A DNA stretch of 64,000 nucleotides from Monoplex corrugatus (GCA_030674185.1 JAPXFY010000253.1:1-64000); one strand, 5' to 3'; positions 25,778-39,794 are shown, counted from the first letter of the stretch. Made by a program: numbers and translations. Notes: generated from the sequence alone by a model not told the origin.

Positions 25778-26135
25778 GTCGTCATCATCGTCGTCAGGTG
25801 CCCTGCTGCGTGGCGTGGGCGACCGTGGACTTCCGGCCGTCTGTCTCTCGTTGCCCCCGGCGTCTCCCCCACCCTCTTCGTCCCCGGCCGCTCTGCGGGT
25901 CCGTCCGGCGTTCTCTCCCTGGGTATACCTGGTGCTCTCTTTTCCTCCACCTTTCCCATTGTGGTCTGGTGCTCCAAGTCCCCCTTCCTCGTGGAGTGGC
26001 CTGTGAATGTTGCTTGTCTTTTCCTGATCTTCCTTGTGAGCGATCTGCTTGTGTCTGCCTCCATCGGGACTGTCTCGTTTGTTTTCTTTGCTGTCCATGG
26101 GGCTCTCGACGTTCTTCTGGGAGACCGCGTTTCGG
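25778..26135 (-). mobile_element. Antisense LINE 3' fragment, unit 6
   Basis: Full-length version without the 15-bp deletion, as in unit 4. Confidence 0.68.
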
Positions 26136-26270
26136 CTGCCTGGATCCTGCCCCGACTTTGCTTGCTGACTGTCCACGCCTACTGTGACTGTACAGTGCAC
26201 TAAGGAAATCCCGCTCGACGAGACGAGGAAAAAGGAAGGACCTGTTAACACACCTTTTACTTCAGCATGA

Positions 26271-26319
26271 GTGTGTGTGTGGGTGCGCATGTGTGTGTGG
26301 GGGTGCGTGTGTGAGAGTA

Positions 26320-26350
<31 letters not shown>

Positions 26351-26451
26351 TTGTGAGTATGTGAATATGTGTGGGTGTGCATATGTATGCATGTGTGTGC
26401 GTTTTAGTAGGTGTGTGTGTGTGTGAGTGTGTGGAAGTGTGTGCGACTCTG

Positions 26452-26539
<88 letters not shown>
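26271..26539 (+). repeat. (TG)n tract, unit 6
   Basis: Standard landmarks and no GC segment. Confidence 0.95.
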
Positions 26540-26687
26540 CAGCGGCGGAAACATGTATGTTAGAAAAATTCATGATAAATGTGAACATGTTCGTTTGAGA
26601 CAGGCAAGAGACATGTAGATTTAACACTAATCACTTGATCACTTTTATCATTGATATGAACTTTCATCACAAATTCTGTTTTAAATA

Positions 26688-28120
26688 CACTACGCACAAA
26701 AAGTTAAGGATCACTATGAGAAAACAGGTGCGTAATAAACTCAGTTCGCTACTGTTATTTATTTCTCAGTCCAGCCAAATTGTTATGAATTCTTGTTCAG
26801 CTGTAAGTGGGCGATGTTGTGTTAGTGCGAAAATTGCACGGGATTCTCTACTACTGAGCTTGGCCGCAAACGGAAAAGCGGAAACTTGCGAAAAAGGACC
26901 TTGTTTTGGACCGTTCTGCCTGAACACATTGCACAAGCCAGATGGAAAAACCATTATGCACGTGCAAGCACTGCTGTTTATGTGTGAGATGCTGTCTCTT
27001 GCTTGGCTTTATAAGAAGACATTCCACCAGCCTGATCTGACAATGCCTCCACGACGAAAATTGAGCGAGTTTGAGAGGGGACGAGCTGTTGCATGGTTCC
27101 AAGATGGTGTTCCCAAGCGAGAAGTGGCCAGGCGACTTCAGGTGTCCATCTCGGTCATTGTCAGACTGATTCAACGCTTCACAGCCACTGGGAGGGTCCA
27201 TGAAAGACGCAGATCTGGTCGACCGAAGAAGACAAACCCACGTGAAGATCGTCTCATTGAACGACAAGCCCTGCAGACAAGAACAGCCTCTTCCAGCATC
27301 ATTCGAAGGCAGCTGAGGGTGGCTACTAACATCAACATCAGCCAGCAGACCATACGGAACCGGCTTCATGGGTTTAACCTCCGTTCTCGTCGCCCAGCTG
27401 TACGGCCACGCTTAACTCCAGCCCATAGGGCAGCACGCCGCGCCTTCTGCAGACGTCACGTGAGGTGGACACGTCAGCAATGGTCCCAGGTCCTGTTCAG
27501 TGATGAATCACGCTTCACCATGAACCACAACGACGGCCGACTGAGGGTCTGGAGGCGCCCAGGGCAACGCTTTATTGACACCACTGTCCAAGAAAAGGTG
27601 GCCTTTGGTGGAGGTTCTGTAATGGTCTGGGGGGGCCTTCAGCTTCACCACAGAACACCCTTGTATCATGTACAGGGAAACCTGACTGGCCTCCGATACC
27701 GGGATGAGATCCTTCGACCGCTGGCTGTGCCTACACTGCAGCAGATGGGATCGACGGCTGTCTACCAGGATGACAACGCTCGCCCCCACAGGGCAAGGGT
27801 GGTCAACGACTTCCAAGGGATACCCAACACCTCTACCAGATGCTGCAGGCTGAGTTGCAGGCGCTTCCACAGAGGATCTTCACCAACCTGGTCAACTCGA
27901 TGAGGACTCGCTGCGTCGAGTGCCAGAACAGCCATGGCGGTTACACGCATTACTGAACTTTTGGGAGCATCAGAATGCCCTGTCTTGTGATTTCAATGAC
28001 TTTGGGAAATCAAATTTCGATACGTAACCACTTTGATCAAATGTACACACCAAACGATTGCTCGAAATTCAAAATTATGAATTTTTGTGCAAGTGATCCT
28101 TAAACTTTTTGTGCGTAGCT
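26688..28120 (+). mobile_element. Tc1-6: Tc1 lacking the catalytic Glu region
   Basis: Transposase ATG at 27043. Gln is kept at the TAA site. A deletion of about 120 bp after 27812 removes SGVNRMEWPACSPDLNPIE, so the third acidic residue of the DD34E triad is gone. A second deletion near 28067 shortens the 3' non-coding part. Here the upstream stop codons TAG TAG are missing (near 27030), so an open frame extends upstream to 26635. I regard this as incidental. Confidence 0.92.
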
Positions 28121-28122
28121 TA

Positions 28123-31100
28123 GCTATGCTTTGTTGTCAGTGGACATTCTGATTTTACTTGAGAAAGACATTAAAGTCGAAAATTTGACCCCTCTACAAG
28201 GTGTTCGGCTGTTGTGCACAGTAAGAATTATGATTTCCACATGAAGTGAGGAACAGCCTGCATCCCTTCGTGGATCCACCTTGGGACACATAGAGATCTC
28301 TGCAATCAGCCATTGTTCGTCACCATGACCACTCACACTTATCTTCATGCATCCGGTGTTACACCTGGATCTGGCTCACCCAACACAGAGATCGGCCAGA
28401 GTGTCAACTTAGCAACTAAGCTTCAAAGATACCTATCCCACATCAACTTTCTACAAACATGCCAACAAAAGAACCTAACTCCCAATGGTATGAGAATTCG
28501 TTTTGCCTCCACAGGCCTTCCGGAAAGCAACATACTTCACCAAAAAATACACAATGTGATTTCCAGTGCAGACAAGTCCATCATGAAACTTTGCATCAAT
28601 TTCTACAAGCAAGCTTCAAAGAACACCCAGGCATCAACAGTAACCACCCTCAGATCTTCCCTACAAGAAGAAGCCTTTCGTGATTTTGTGGCAGACTTGG
28701 AAAGAAAAGAAACGAACACCAAGACCCACTGTCAACAAACCAAACACAAAAAACTTCTCCAACTTCTGAAGAACAAAGAAAAGCCACAGCAGCAGTCTAC
28801 ATCTCAAAGTCTCAACACAACTAAAAGCAATAGGCGCTTCAGAAAGAAACGCAAACAGGTGGAAACTGAACCAGACCAGGTGGTGAATCTGTCTTCAGTT
28901 CGACTTTCCGAAGATCAGGTCAGAGTATTGTCTCTTGGGCCCAAGTTCTGCCCCACCCCAAAAACATACGATGAGCTACAGCTTCTAAACGACATCAAGG
29001 AAGGCATAAGGAAAGTTCGCCTACGCGAGTATTGGTACACAGACAACACACCAACCCAGTTACCGTCAAAGCCCAAGTTCTACAAGAAAAACTTTTGGCA
29101 GCCACCCACGGGTAGGGATGAAGCCCTGGATGCCTTTAGCTCCACACTTGTAGCACGAGTGACCACCCACACACCCAATCCTCCAAAGAGATGGAACATC
29201 TCAAGAGAGAGCCAAAAAGCCATCTCAGAACTAAAAGACATGGTCAACAACCGCACTCTGCGCATCTCACAGGCAGACAAGGGAGGGGCGATTGTAGTGC
29301 AGGACTTCGACCAGTATGAGAAAGAGGCCTGGAGACAACTCAACAAAGCTGAACACTATGAAGTACTTCACAAGGATCCAACCAAAGAGATAGCTGCAAC
29401 ATCCAATGCTTTCATGGAAATGCTTCTGAAAGAACAGACAGTGGACCAGAAATGCTACGAATGGGGGAAGGTCGATGAACAAACTGTGAGAACTCACACA
29501 TTTCACCATCTCCCAAAGATACACAAAGATAACCGGACACCTCCAGGGCGACCCATCATCTCTGGCGTTAATGGACCTACGGAGCGGCTTTCCAAGCTCG
29601 TAGATGATTCGCTTCAGCCCATCGTGCAAGCACTGCCATCGTACCTGAGGGATACAACTCACTTCTTGCAGGTGGTGGAGGCCTGGAAAGAAAAAATGGA
29701 ACCAATACACGAGGACGTACTTATCGTCACAGTCGACGTGGTTGCACTCTACCCCGAGCATACCGCATGAGGAGGTTTCAGAATCACTTCAACATATGCT
29801 CAAGAACAACAGACATCTGATCAAAGACGCTCCCAGTACTCCTCTGCTGCTGGACATCGTGAAACATGTCCTCCAGAACAACGTCTTTGACTTCGACGGC
29901 CACTTCTTCCGCCAGATTCACGGAACGGCCATGGGCACACCCATGGCGCCAGCAATTGCAAATCTCTTTATGGGGTGGATCGAAGAACGTCTGCTGCCAT
30001 CATCCCCTCACCACATTAGCACAGACCTGTGGCGTCGATTCATCGACGATGTGATCATGCTGTGGACCCATGGAGAAAGAAAACTCAAACATTTCCTGGA
30101 CTGGCTGAACAAACAGCATCCCACCATAAAGTTCACCTCCCACTATGGTCGTACTAACATCCCTTTTCTGGACACATCAGTCAGCATCAAGGATGGACAA
30201 CTTATCACAGATCTTCACAGGAAACCAAGTGACGCTAACATGTACCTTCCTTTCAGATCCAGTCATCCCCGCCACTTGTGTCCGAGCGATACCTCATGGA
30301 CAGTGCCTGAGAATTAGAAGGATCTGCTCAGAAGAAGCAACATTTAAGAAGAGGTGCACTGAACTGAGGGATCGCCTGAGAGCACGTGGTTACTCCAACA
30401 GCCTGATACAGGCCGCCATTGACAGGGTGTCCTCCATCCCCCGAGAATCCACCCTCAAGTACGCCACCAAGCCCAAAGAGAACGCCAACAGAGTACCGTT
30501 CATCGTGACCCATAACCCCAGCCACCCTCCACTGGCTATGTGGCTGAAAGAAGGCACAGCCACGCTCCACACCAGCCGCAGAATGAAAAAAGCGATGCCT
30601 GCTCCACCCATGGTAGGAGAACTAGCCAGTAAAAGCCTCAAAAATATACTCATGCCCTCCTGTCCCCCATTTGCCAAGGTTCAGGGGAATACAGAAGCAG
30701 GCTGCAAAATGTGCACTGCAAGGAGATGCGTCTTATGCCTCAAACACCTCAGAGACTACAATGTTCAGAAGTGTCCGATCAGAACAGAATTTCATCATCA
30801 GGGACTCTATGACATGCAAAAGCAGAAACCTTATTTACCTCATTGACTGTGCCAAATGTGAAGATGTGCAATATGTAGGAGAGACGGGACAGACTCTACA
30901 ACGCAGGTTCTATGGACACAGATCAAACATCAAAAACACAGACGAACACAAGAACACAAGAACAACAAAACCTGACTGCGGCGGGAGAGGGGTGGAGGAA
31001 AGAAGGGAAACGCTGGTGGCTCGTCACTTCCAGACCCTGGACACTCCATTGAACACCTGAGAGTCACCGCCATAGAGCTAATCCAAACAGAAGATCCAAA

Positions 31101-31179
31101 CAGGAGGAAAGAAAGAGAAAGGTTTTGGAGACACAAACTGCGCACCAACTACCCACAGGGATTGAATGTGTGGGACTGA
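28123..31179 (+). mobile_element. PLE-7: long-unit PLE of the first dimer
   Basis: ATG 28325 opens a frame to 29770 covering the N-terminal domain and motif A. An extra C at 29752-29755 then ends it. Motif B (AMGTPMAP), FIDD and the thumb follow in the frame 29742-30317, and the linker in 30145-30846. The nuclease frame is cut at 31060 by a one-base deletion near 31034 (cagaccctgg against cagacccctgg elsewhere). The linker Cys cluster reads CKMC instead of CKKC, as in PLE-2 and PLE-9. Confidence 0.9.
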
Positions 31180-31220
31180 CTCCAGCCCTTCTCATGGTCC
31201 AATCTGCATGGGCTGTGGCT

Positions 31221-31565
31221 GTCGTCATCATCGTCGTCAGGTGCCCTGCTGCGTGGCGTGGGCGACCGTGGACTTCCGGCCGTCTGTCTCTCGTTGCCCC
31301 CGGCGTCTCCCCCACCCTCTTCGTCCCCGGCCGCTCTGCGGGTCCGTCCGGCGTTCTCTCCCTGGGTATACCTGGTGCTCTCTTTTCCTCCACCTTTCCC
31401 ATTGTGGTCTGGTGCTCCTCGTGGAGTGGCCTGTGAATGTTGCTTGTCTTTTCCTGATCTTCCTTGTGAGCGATCTGCTTGTGTCTGCCTCCATCGGGAC
31501 TGTCTCGTTTGTTTTCTTTGCTGTCCATGGGGCTCTCGACGTTCTTCTGGGAGACCGCGTTTCGG
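31221..31565 (-). mobile_element. Antisense LINE 3' fragment, unit 7 (15-bp deletion)
   Basis: Carries the 15-bp deletion of unit 5, near 31416. Confidence 0.68.
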
Positions 31566-31700
31566 CTGCCTGGATCCTGCCCCGACTTTGCTTGCTGACT
31601 GTCCACGCCTACTGTGACTGTACAGTGCACTAAGGAAATCCCGCTCGACGAGACGAGGAAAAAGGAAGGACCTGTTAACACACCTTTTACTTCAGCATGA

Positions 31701-31749
31701 GTGTGTGTGTGGGTGCGCATGTGTGAGTGGGGGTGCGTGTGTGAGAGTA

Positions 31750-31814
<65 letters not shown>

Positions 31815-31902
31815 ATATGTATGCATGTGTGTGCGTTTTAGTAGGTGTGTGTGTGTGAGTGTGTGGAAGTGTGTGCGACTCTGTGTGTGCGCACGCGTGT
31901 GT

Positions 31903-32001
<99 letters not shown>

Positions 32002-32005
32002 CGTG
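31701..32005 (+). repeat. (TG)n tract, unit 7
   Basis: The GAATATG landmark is lost and the first run is expanded. It carries GCGCACGCG near 31889, shared with unit 9, in place of the CG stretch of unit 5. Confidence 0.95.
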
Positions 32006-32141
32006 CAGCGGCGGAAACATGTATGTTAGAAAAATTCATGATAAATGTGAACATGTTCGTTTGAGACAGGCAAGAGACATGTAGATTTAACACTAATCAC
32101 TTGATCACTATGAACTTTCATCACAAATTCTGTTTTAAATA

Positions 32142-33102
32142 CACTACTCAGTTCGCTACTGTTATTTATTTCTCAGTCCAGCCAAATTGTTATGAATTCT
32201 TGTTCAGCTGTAAGTGGGCGATGTTGTGTTAGTGCGAAAATTGCACGGGATTCTCTACTACTGAGCTTGGCCGCAAACGGAAAAGCGGAAACTTTCGAAA
32301 AAGGACCTTGTTTTGGACCGTTCTGCCTGAACACATTGCACAAGCCAGATGGAAAAACCATTATGCACGTGCAAGCACTGCTGTTTATGTGTGAGATGCT
32401 GTCTCTTGCTTGGCTTTATAAGAAGACATTCCACCAGTAGTAGGCCTGATCTGACAATGCCTCCACGACGAAAATTGAGCGAGTTTGAGAGGGGACGAGC
32501 TGTTGCATGGTTCCAAGATGGTGTTCCCAAGCGAGAAGTGGCCAGGCGACTTCAGGTGTCCATCTCGGTCATTGTCAGACTGATTCAACGCTTCACAGCC
32601 ACTGGGAGGGTCCATGAAAGACGCAGATCTGGTCGACCGAAGAAGACAAACCCACGTGAAGATCGTCTCATTGAACGACAAGCCCTGCAGACAAGAACAG
32701 CCTCTTCCAGCATCATTCGAAGGCAGCTGAGGGTGGCTACTAACATCAACATCAGCCAGCAGACCATACGGAACCGGCTTCATGGGTTTAACCTCCGTTC
32801 TCGTCGCCCAGCTGTACGGCCACGCTTAACTCCAGCCCATAGGGCAGCACGCGCGCCTTCTGCAGACGTCACGTGAGGTGGACACGTCAGCAATGGTCCC
32901 AGGTCCTGTTCAGTGATGAATCACGCTTCACCATGAACCACAACGACGGCCGACTGAGGGTCTGGAGGCGCCCAGGGTAACTTTATTGATACCACTGTCC
33001 AAGAAAAGGTGACCTTTGGTGGAGGTTCTGTAATGGTCTGGGGGGCCTTCAGCTTCACCACAGAACACCCTTGTATCATGTACAGGGAAACCTGACTGGC
33101 CT
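32142..33102 (+). mobile_element. Tc1-7: 3'-deleted Tc1, fused to PLE-8
   Basis: Same left-end truncation and fusion as Tc1-5, but with the DNA-binding region kept. A two-base loss near 32850 breaks the frame. TAA lies at 32978-32980, followed by a loss of CGC. Confidence 0.9.
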
Positions 33103-33542
33103 CAAACACCCCAGAGACTACAATGTTCAGAAGTGTCCGATCAGAACAGAATTTCATCATCAGGGACTCTATGACATGCAAAAGCAGAAACCTTATTTAC
33201 CTCATTGACTGTGCCAAATGTGAAGATGTGCAATATGTAGGAGAGACGGGACAGACTCTACAACGCAGGTTCTATGGACACAGATCAAACATCAAAAACA
33301 CAGACGAACACAAGAACACAAGAACAACAAAACCTGACTGCGGCGGGAGAGGGGTGGAGGAAAGAAGGGAAACGCTGGTGGCTCGTCACTTCCAGACCCC
33401 TGGACACTCCATTGAACACCTGAGAGTCACCGCCATAGAGCTAATCCAAACAGAAGATCCAAACAGGAGGAAAGAAAGAGAAAGGTTTTGGAGACACAAA
33501 CTGCGCACCAACTACCCACAGGGATTGAATGTGTGGGACTGA
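33103..33542 (+). mobile_element. PLE-8: endonuclease-only remnant fused to Tc1-7
   Basis: Same fusion as PLE-6, one dimer period (7805 bp) downstream. The nuclease frame 33123-33542 is open and carries the usual QYVGET. The GIY-YIG domain is complete from LIYLIDC to the terminal GLNVWD, but no promoter, leader or reverse transcriptase is attached. Confidence 0.88.
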
Positions 33543-33583
33543 CTCCAGCCCTTCTCATGGTCCAATCTGCATGGGCTGTGGCT

Positions 33584-33942
33584 GTCGTCATCATCGTCGT
33601 CAGGTGCCCTGCTGCGTGGCGTGGGCGACCGTGGACTTCCGGCCGTCTGTCTCTCGTTGCCCCCGGCGTCTCCCCCACCCTCTTCGTCCCCGGCCGCTCT
33701 GCGGGTCCGTCCGGCGTTCTCTCCCTGGGTATACCTGGTGCTCTCTTTTCCTCCACCTTTCCCATTGTGGTCTGGTGCTCCAAGTCCCCCTTCCTCGTGG
33801 AGTGGCCTGTGAATGTTGCTTGTCTTTTCCTGATCTTCCTTGTGAGCGATCTGCTTGTGTCTGCCTCCATCGGGACTGTCTCGTTTGTTTTCTTTGCTGT
33901 CCATGGGGCTCTCGACGTTCTTCTGGGAGACCGCGTTTCGGC
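33584..33942 (-). mobile_element. Antisense LINE 3' fragment, unit 8
   Basis: Full-length version. Confidence 0.68.
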
Positions 33943-34076
33943 TGCCTGGATCCTGCCCCGACTTTGCTTGCTGACTGTCCACGCCTACTGTGACTGTACA
34001 GTGCACTAAGGAAATCCCGCTCGACGAGACGAGGAAAAAGGAAGGACCTGTTAACACACCTTTTACTTCAGCATGA

Positions 34077-34125
34077 GTGTGTGTGTGGGTGCGCATGTGT
34101 GTGTGGGGGTGCGTGTGTGAGAGTA

Positions 34126-34156
<31 letters not shown>

Positions 34157-34257
34157 TTGTGAGTATGTGAATATGTGTGGGTGTGCATATGTATGCATGT
34201 GTGTGCGTTTTAGTAGGTGTGTGTGTGTGTGAGTGTGTGGAAGTGTGTGCGACTCTG

Positions 34258-34325
<68 letters not shown>
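34077..34325 (+). repeat. (TG)n tract, unit 8
   Basis: Standard landmarks. The short final run is interrupted by TGG near 34289. Confidence 0.95.
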
Positions 34326-34326
<1 letters not shown>

Positions 34327-34474
34327 CAGCGGCGGAAACATGTATGTTAGAAAAATTCATGATAAATGTGAACATGTTCGTTTGAGACAGGCAAGAGACA
34401 TGTAGATTTAACACTAATCACTTGATCACTTTTATCATTGATATGAACTTTCATCACAAATTCTGTTTTAAATA

Positions 34475-35914
34475 CACTACGCACAAAAAGTTAAGGATCA
34501 CTATGAGAAAACAGGTGCGTAATAAACTCAGTTCGCTACTGTTATTTATTTCTCAGTCCAGCCAAATTGTTATGAATTCTTGTTCAGCTGTAAGTGGGCG
34601 ATGTTGTGTTAGTGCGAAAATTGCACGGGATTCTCTACTACTGAGCTTGGCCGCAAACGGAAAAGCGGAAACTTGCGAAAAAGGACCTTGTTTTGGACCG
34701 TTCTGCCTGAACACATTGCACAAGCCAGATGGAAAAACCATTATGCACGTGCAAGCACTGCTGTTTATGTGTGAGATGCTGTCTCTTGCTTGGCTTTATA
34801 AGAAGACATTCCACCAGTAGTAGGCCTGATCTGACAATGCCTCCACGACGAAAATTGAGCGAGTTTGAGAGGGGACGAGCTGTTGCATGGTTCCAAGATG
34901 GTGTTCCCAAGCGAGAAGTGGCCAGGCGACTTCAGGTGTCCATCTCGGTCATTGTCAGACTGATTCAACGCTTCACAGCCACTGGGAGGGTCCATGAAAG
35001 ACGCAGATCTGGTCGACCGAAGAAGACAAACCCACGTGAAGATCGTCTCATTGAACGACAAGCCCTGCAGACAAGAACAGCCTCTTCCAGCATCATTCGA
35101 AGGCAGCTGAGGGTGGCTACTAACATCAACATCAGCCAGCAGACCATACGGAACCGGCTTCATGGGTTTAACCTCCGTTCTCGTCGCCCAGCTGTACGGC
35201 CACGCTTAACTCCAGCCCATAGGGCAGCACGCCGCGCCTTCTGCAGACGTCACGTGAGGTGGACACGTCAGCAATGGTCCCAGGTCCTGTTCAGTGATGA
35301 ATCACGCTTCACCATGAACCACAACGACGGCCGACTGAGGGTCTGGAGGCGCCCAGGGCAACGCTTTATTGACACCACTGTCCAAGAAAAGGTGGCCTTT
35401 GGTGGAGGTTCTGTAATGGTCTGGGGGGGCCTTCAGCTTCACCACAGAACACCCTTGTATCATGTACAGGGAAACCTGACTGGCCTCCGATACCGGGATG
35501 AGATCCTTCGACCGCTGGCTGTGCCTACACTGCAGCAGATGGGATCGACGGCTGTCTACCAGGATGACAACGCTCGCCCCCACAGGGCAAGGGTGGTCAA
35601 CGACTTCCAAGGGATACCCAACACCTCTACCAGATGCTGCAGGCTGAGTTGCAGGCGCTTCCACAGAGGATCTTCACCAACCTGGTCAACTCGATGAGGA
35701 CTCGCTGCGTCGAGTGCCAGAACAGCCATGGCGGTTACACGCATTACTGAACTTTTGGGAGCATCAGAATGCCCTGTCTTGTGATTTCAATGACTTTGGG
35801 AAATCAAATTTCGATACGTAACCACTTTGATCAAATGTACACACCAAACGATTGCTCGAAATTCAAAATTATGAATTTTTGTGCAAGTGATCCTTAAACT
35901 TTTTGTGCGTAGCT
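34475..35914 (+). mobile_element. Tc1-8: Tc1 lacking the catalytic Glu region
   Basis: Counterpart of Tc1-6 one dimer later, with ATG 34837, Gln codon kept, and the same roughly 120-bp deletion (after CGACTTCC near 35608) and 3' deletion (near 35863). The stop codons upstream of the ATG (TAG TAG) are present, unlike in Tc1-6. Confidence 0.92.
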
Positions 35915-35916
35915 TA

Positions 35917-38900
35917 GCTATGCTTTGTTGTCAGTGGACATTCTGATTTTACTTGAGAAAGACATTAAAGTCGAAAATTTGACCCCTCTACAAGGTGTTC
36001 GGCTGTTGTGCACAGTAAGAATTATGATTTCCACATGAAGTGAGGAACAGCCTGCATCCCTTCGTGGATCCACCTTGGGACACATAGAGATCTCTGCAAT
36101 CAGCCATTGTTCGTCACCATGACCACTCACACTTATCTTCATGCATCCGGTGTTACACCTGGATCTGGCTCACCCAACACAGAGATCGGCCAGAGTGTCA
36201 ACTTAGCAACTAAGCTTCAAAGATACCTATCCCACATCAACTTTCTACAAACATGCCAACAAAAGAACCTAACTCCCAATGGTATGAGAATTCGTTTTGC
36301 CTCCACAGGCCTTCCGGAAAGCAACATACTTCACCAAAAAATACACAATGTGATTTCCAGTGCAGACAAGTCCATCATGAAACTTTGCATCAATTTCTAC
36401 AAGCAAGCTTCAAAGAACACCCAGGCATCAACAGTAACCACCCTCAGATCTTCCCTACAAGAAGAAGCCTTTCGTGATTTTGTGGCAGACTTGGAAAGAA
36501 AAGAAACGAACACCAAGACCCACTGTCAACAAACCAAACACAAAAAACTTCTCCAACTTCTGAAGAACAAAGAAAAGCCACAGCAGCAGTCTACATCTCA
36601 AAGTCTCAACACAACTAAAAGCAATAGGCGCTTCAGAAAGAAACGCAAACAGGTGGAAACTGAACCAGACCAGGTGGTGAATCTGTCTTCAGTTCGACTT
36701 TCCGAAGATCAGGTCAGAGTATTGTCTCTTGGGCCCAAGTTCTGCCCCACCCCAAAAACATACGATGAGCTACAGCTTCTAAACGACATCAAGGAAGGCA
36801 TAAGGAAAGTTCGCCTACGCGAGTATTGGTACACAGACAACACACCAACCCAGTTACCGTCAAAGCCCAAGTTCTACAAGAAAAACTTTTGGCAGCCACC
36901 CACGGGTAGGGATGAAGCCCTGGATGCCTTTAGCTCCACACTTGTAGCACGAGTGACCACCCACACACCCAATCCTCCAAAGAGATGGAACATCTCAAGA
37001 GAGAGCCAAAAAGCCATCTCAGAACTAAAAGACATGGTCAACAACCGCACTCTGCGCATCTCACAGGCAGACAAGGGAGGGGCGATTGTAGTGCAGGACT
37101 TCGACCAGTATGAGAAAGAGGCCTGGAGACAACTCAACAAAGCTGAACACTATGAAGTACTTCACAAGGATCCAACCAAAGAGATAGCTGCAACATCCAA
37201 TGCTTTCATGGAAATGCTTCTGAAAGAACAGACAGTGGACCAGAAATGCTACGAATGGGGGAAGGTCGATGAACAAACTGTGAGAACTCACACATTTCAC
37301 CATCTCCCAAAGATACACAAAGATAACCGGACACCTCCAGGGCGACCCATCATCTCTGGCGTTAATGGACCTACGGAGCGGCTTTCCAAGCTCGTAGATG
37401 ATTCGCTTCAGCCCATCGTGCAAGCACTGCCATCGTACCTGAGGGATACAACTCACTTCTTGCAGGTGGTGGAGGCCTGGAAAGAAAAAATGGAACCAAT
37501 ACACGAGGACGTACTTATCGTCACAGTCGACGTGGTTGCACTCTACCCCGAGCATACCGCATGAGGAGGTTTCAGAATCACTTCAACATATGCTCAAGAA
37601 CAACAGACATCTGATCAAAGACGCTCCCAGTACTCCTCTGCTGCTGGACATCGTGAAACATGTCCTCCAGAACAACGTCTTTGACTTCGACGGCCACTTC
37701 TTCCGCCAGATTCACGGAACGGCCATGGGCACACCCATGGCGCCAGCAATTGCAAATCTCTTTATGGGGTGGATCGAAGAACGTCTGCTGCCATCATCCC
37801 CTCACCACATTAGCACAGACCTGTGGCGTCGATTCATCGACGATGTGATCATGCTGTGGACCCATGGAGAAAGAAAACTCAAACATTTCCTGGACTGGCT
37901 GAACAAACAGCATCCCACCATAAAGTTCACCTCCCACTATGGTCGTACTAACATCCCTTTTCTGGACACATCAGTCAGCATCAAGGATGGACAACTTATC
38001 ACAGATCTTCACAGGAAACCAAGTGACGCTAACATGTACCTTCCTTTCAGATCCAGTCATCCCCGCCACTTGTGTCCGAGCGATACCTCATGGACAGTGC
38101 CTGAGAATTAGAAGGATCTGCTCAGAAGAAGCAACATTTAAGAAGAGGTGCACTGAACTGAGGGATCGCCTGAGAGCACGTGGTTACTCCAACAGCCTGA
38201 TACAGGCCGCCATTGACAGGGTGTCCTCCATCCCCCGAGAATCCACCCTCAAGTACGCCACCAAGCCCAAAGAGAACGCCAACAGAGTACCGTTCATCGT
38301 GACCCATAACCCCAGCCACCCTCCACTGGCTATGTGGCTGAAAGAAGGCACAGCCACGCTCCACACCAGCCGCAGAATGAAAAAAGCGATGCCTGCTCCA
38401 CCCATGGTAGGAGAACTAGCCAGTAAAAGCCTCAAAAATATACTCATGCCCTCCTGTCCCCCATTTGCCAAGGTTCAGGGGAATACAGAAGCAGGCTGCA
38501 AAATGTGCACTGCAAGGAGATGCGTCTTATGCCTCAAACACCTCAGAGACTACAATGTTCAGAAGTGTCCGATCAGAACAGAATTTCATCATCAGGGACT
38601 CTATGACATGCAAAAGCAGAAACCTTATTTACCTCATTGACTGTGCCAAATGTGAAGATGTGCAATATGTAGGAGAGACGGGACAGACTCTACAACGCAG
38701 GTTCTATGGACACAGATCAAACATCAAAAACACAGACGAACACAAGAACACAAGAACAACAAAACCTGACTGCGGCGGGAGAGGGGTGGAGGAAAGAAGG
38801 GAAACGCTGGTGGCTCGTCACTTCCAGACCCCTGGACACTCCATTGAACACCTGAGAGTCACCGCCATAGAGCTAATCCAAACAGAAGATCCAAACAGGA

Positions 38901-38974
38901 GGAAAGAAAGAGAAAGGTTTTGGAGACACAAACTGCGCACCAACTACCCACAGGGATTGAATGTGTGGGACTGA
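35917..38974 (+). mobile_element. PLE-9: long-unit PLE of the second dimer
   Basis: ATG 36119 opens a frame to 37564, which ends after motif A through the extra C at 37546-37549. The motif B to thumb frame is 37536-38111, the linker 37939-38640, and the nuclease 38465-38974 is open. It matches PLE-7 in length and markers (CKMC in the linker, the same extra C). It differs in keeping the nuclease frame, so the one-base loss in PLE-7 came after the dimer duplicated or is a sequencing error. Confidence 0.9.
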
Positions 38975-39015
38975 CTCCAGCCCTTCTCATGGTCCAATCT
39001 GCATGGGCTGTGGCT

Positions 39016-39374
39016 GTCGTCATCATCGTCGTCAGGTGCCCTGCTGCGTGGCGTGGGCGACCGTGGACTTCCGGCCGTCTGTCTCTCGTTGCCCCCGGCG
39101 TCTCCCCCACCCTCTTCGTCCCCGGCCGCTCTGCGGGTCCGTCCGGCGTTCTCTCCCTGGGTATACCTGGTGCTCTCTTTTCCTCCACCTTTCCCATTGT
39201 GGTCTGGTGCTCCAAGTCCCCCTTCCTCGTGGAGTGGCCTGTGAATGTTGCTTGTCTTTTCCTGATCTTCCTTGTGAGCGATCTGCTTGTGTCTGCCTCC
39301 ATCGGGACTGTCTCGTTTGTTTTCTTTGCTGTCCATGGGGCTCTCGACGTTCTTCTGGGAGACCGCGTTTCGGC
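39016..39374 (-). mobile_element. Antisense LINE 3' fragment, unit 9
   Basis: Full-length version. By dimer position (compare units 5 and 7) the 15-bp deletion would be expected here. Its absence, and its presence in unit 10, suggests exchange between long and short units. Confidence 0.68.
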
Positions 39375-39508
39375 TGCCTGGATCCTGCCCCGACTTTGCT
39401 TGCTGACTGTCCACGCCTACTGTGACTGTACAGTGCACTAAGGAAATCCCGCTCGACGAGACGAGGAAAAAGGAAGGACCTGTTAACACACCTTTTACTT
39501 CAGCATGA

Positions 39509-39557
39509 GTGTGTGTGTGGGTGCGCATGTGTGAGTGGGGGTGCGTGTGTGAGAGTA

Positions 39558-39614
<57 letters not shown>

Positions 39615-39695
39615 CATATGTATGCATGTGTGTGCGTTTTAGTAGGTGTGTGTGTGTGAGTGTGTGGAAGTGTGTGCGACTCTGTGTGTGCGCAC

Positions 39696-39794
<99 letters not shown>

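Noticed and set aside
26635..27903. A 422-codon frame through Tc1-6 as a longer fusion transposase
   Set aside because: The upstream extension exists only because TAG TAG is missing in this copy. Family proteins start at MPPRRK, and the catalytic Glu is deleted.
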